This document shows positions 63,774 through 64,000 of a stretch of 64,000 nt of DNA, one piece after another (position 1 is the stretch's first letter; each line of letters begins with the position of its first letter). Made by a program: the position numbers and the translations under genes. The notes beneath the pieces were generated by a model, which did not search any database, had not been told where the DNA came from, and worked only from the letters and a program-made list of their open reading frames with translations. The stretch comes from Brevibacillus migulae (GTDB taxonomy: Bacteria; Bacillota; Bacilli; Brevibacillales; Brevibacillaceae), in the NCBI RefSeq assembly GCF_004521915.1, contig NZ_SDKD01000004.1, positions 216,815 to 280,814 on the forward strand, written 5' to 3'.

Positions 63774-64000
63774 GCTACGTGAGGAAGGGAAGAGAGGGAC
63801 GGGCGGAGTCTTTGTCACACCTGCCAAGGTGGAGCTTCCAAAAACGGGACACGCTTGTCGCGCAACCTCTACGTTTGAATTTGCTTCTTCGAACCTTTTG
63901 CGTGACGTACCGTTTTTGGAAGCGGAACCGGACAGTTTCAACCCCCTTGCCGGTGTGGCAAGAACGCAGCCCGCGCTCTCTTCCCTTCCCCCACCACTAT
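63774..64000 (+). repeat. Palindromic repeat A, copy 4
   Basis: Same orientation and length as copies 1 and 2, running to the window edge. It has the copy 1 stem variant (CTTCCAAAAAC/GTTTTTGGAAG). The outer arms GGAAGGGAAGAGAG and CTCTCTTCCCTTCC pair perfectly. If the pattern of the other copies holds, a minus-strand gene should end just right of the window. Confidence 0.85.

Overview
The window looks like the chromosome of a Bacillota species close to Brevibacillus (Paenibacillaceae). Gene content and order repeatedly match Bacillus subtilis (recQ, deoR/pdp/deoC/nupC, ytcD-ytbD-ytbE, yfiY-yfiZ-yfhA, cidAB with a LysR regulator, ptsG with a GlcT antiterminator site). Shine-Dalgarno sites are strong, GTG and TTG starts are common, and an NRPS gene with its own PPTase is present. 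The genus is an inference from content only. No rRNA, tRNA, CRISPR array, transposase or prophage was recognised.

Layout. 1-8150: end of a nitroreductase gene, a DoxX protein with an operator inside its promoter, cold-shock genes (csp, ydjO), ywbE, a methyltransferase, a DEAD-box helicase, an MBL hydrolase, recQ, a TrmB-type regulator and a CDGSH protein. 8151-10660: an alpha/beta hydrolase and a MarR regulator that share a palindromic operator, around a soluble chemoreceptor gene whose leader is a c-di-GMP-II riboswitch. 10713-17783: nucleoside salvage: deoD and a PbuE-like efflux pump, then deoR and a pdp-deoC-cdd-nupC operon with DeoR-type half-sites and two cre sites. 17890-23438: AmiS/UreI channel, PrsW-type protease, MATE pump, secreted 5'-nucleotidase. 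23511-36427: HAD hydrolase, lplJ, a broken Bcr/CflA pump, helD, fumC, ferritin, ytbE-ytbD-ytcD and a DEDDh exonuclease, with palindromic repeats between several of them and a degenerate FtsZ-like gene. 36489-41754: a subtilase-PLD fusion and a Fur-box siderophore uptake locus. 41858-48526: a c-di-GMP-I riboswitch before a transmembrane chemoreceptor, then a C*-A-T-R single-module NRPS and a PPTase. 48573-54797: HAD hydrolase, cidA/cidB-like pair with LysR regulator, SDR, second aldo/keto reductase and small proteins. 55118-63249: a cre-controlled beta-glucoside operon (GH1, IIB, IIC, ROK; no IIA) with an RpiR regulator, rluF, and ptsG behind a GlcT RAT/terminator. 63315-64000: a His-rich YmaF protein and another repeat copy.

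Most interesting. (1) A family of about 225-bp near-palindromic intergenic repeats (three full copies and one half copy). Copies differ by paired changes in both arms, and in the three cases that can be checked the same end lies 1-12 bp beyond the stop codon of a minus-strand gene. One copy is a chimera with a second palindromic element. (2) An FtsZ-like protein that keeps the T7 loop and a C-terminal-peptide-like motif but has lost the nucleotide-binding half. (3) Both classes of c-di-GMP riboswitch in one window, each in front of a chemoreceptor gene. (4) A reductase-ending single-module NRPS with half a condensation domain. All family assignments are from reading the sequence; no database search was run.
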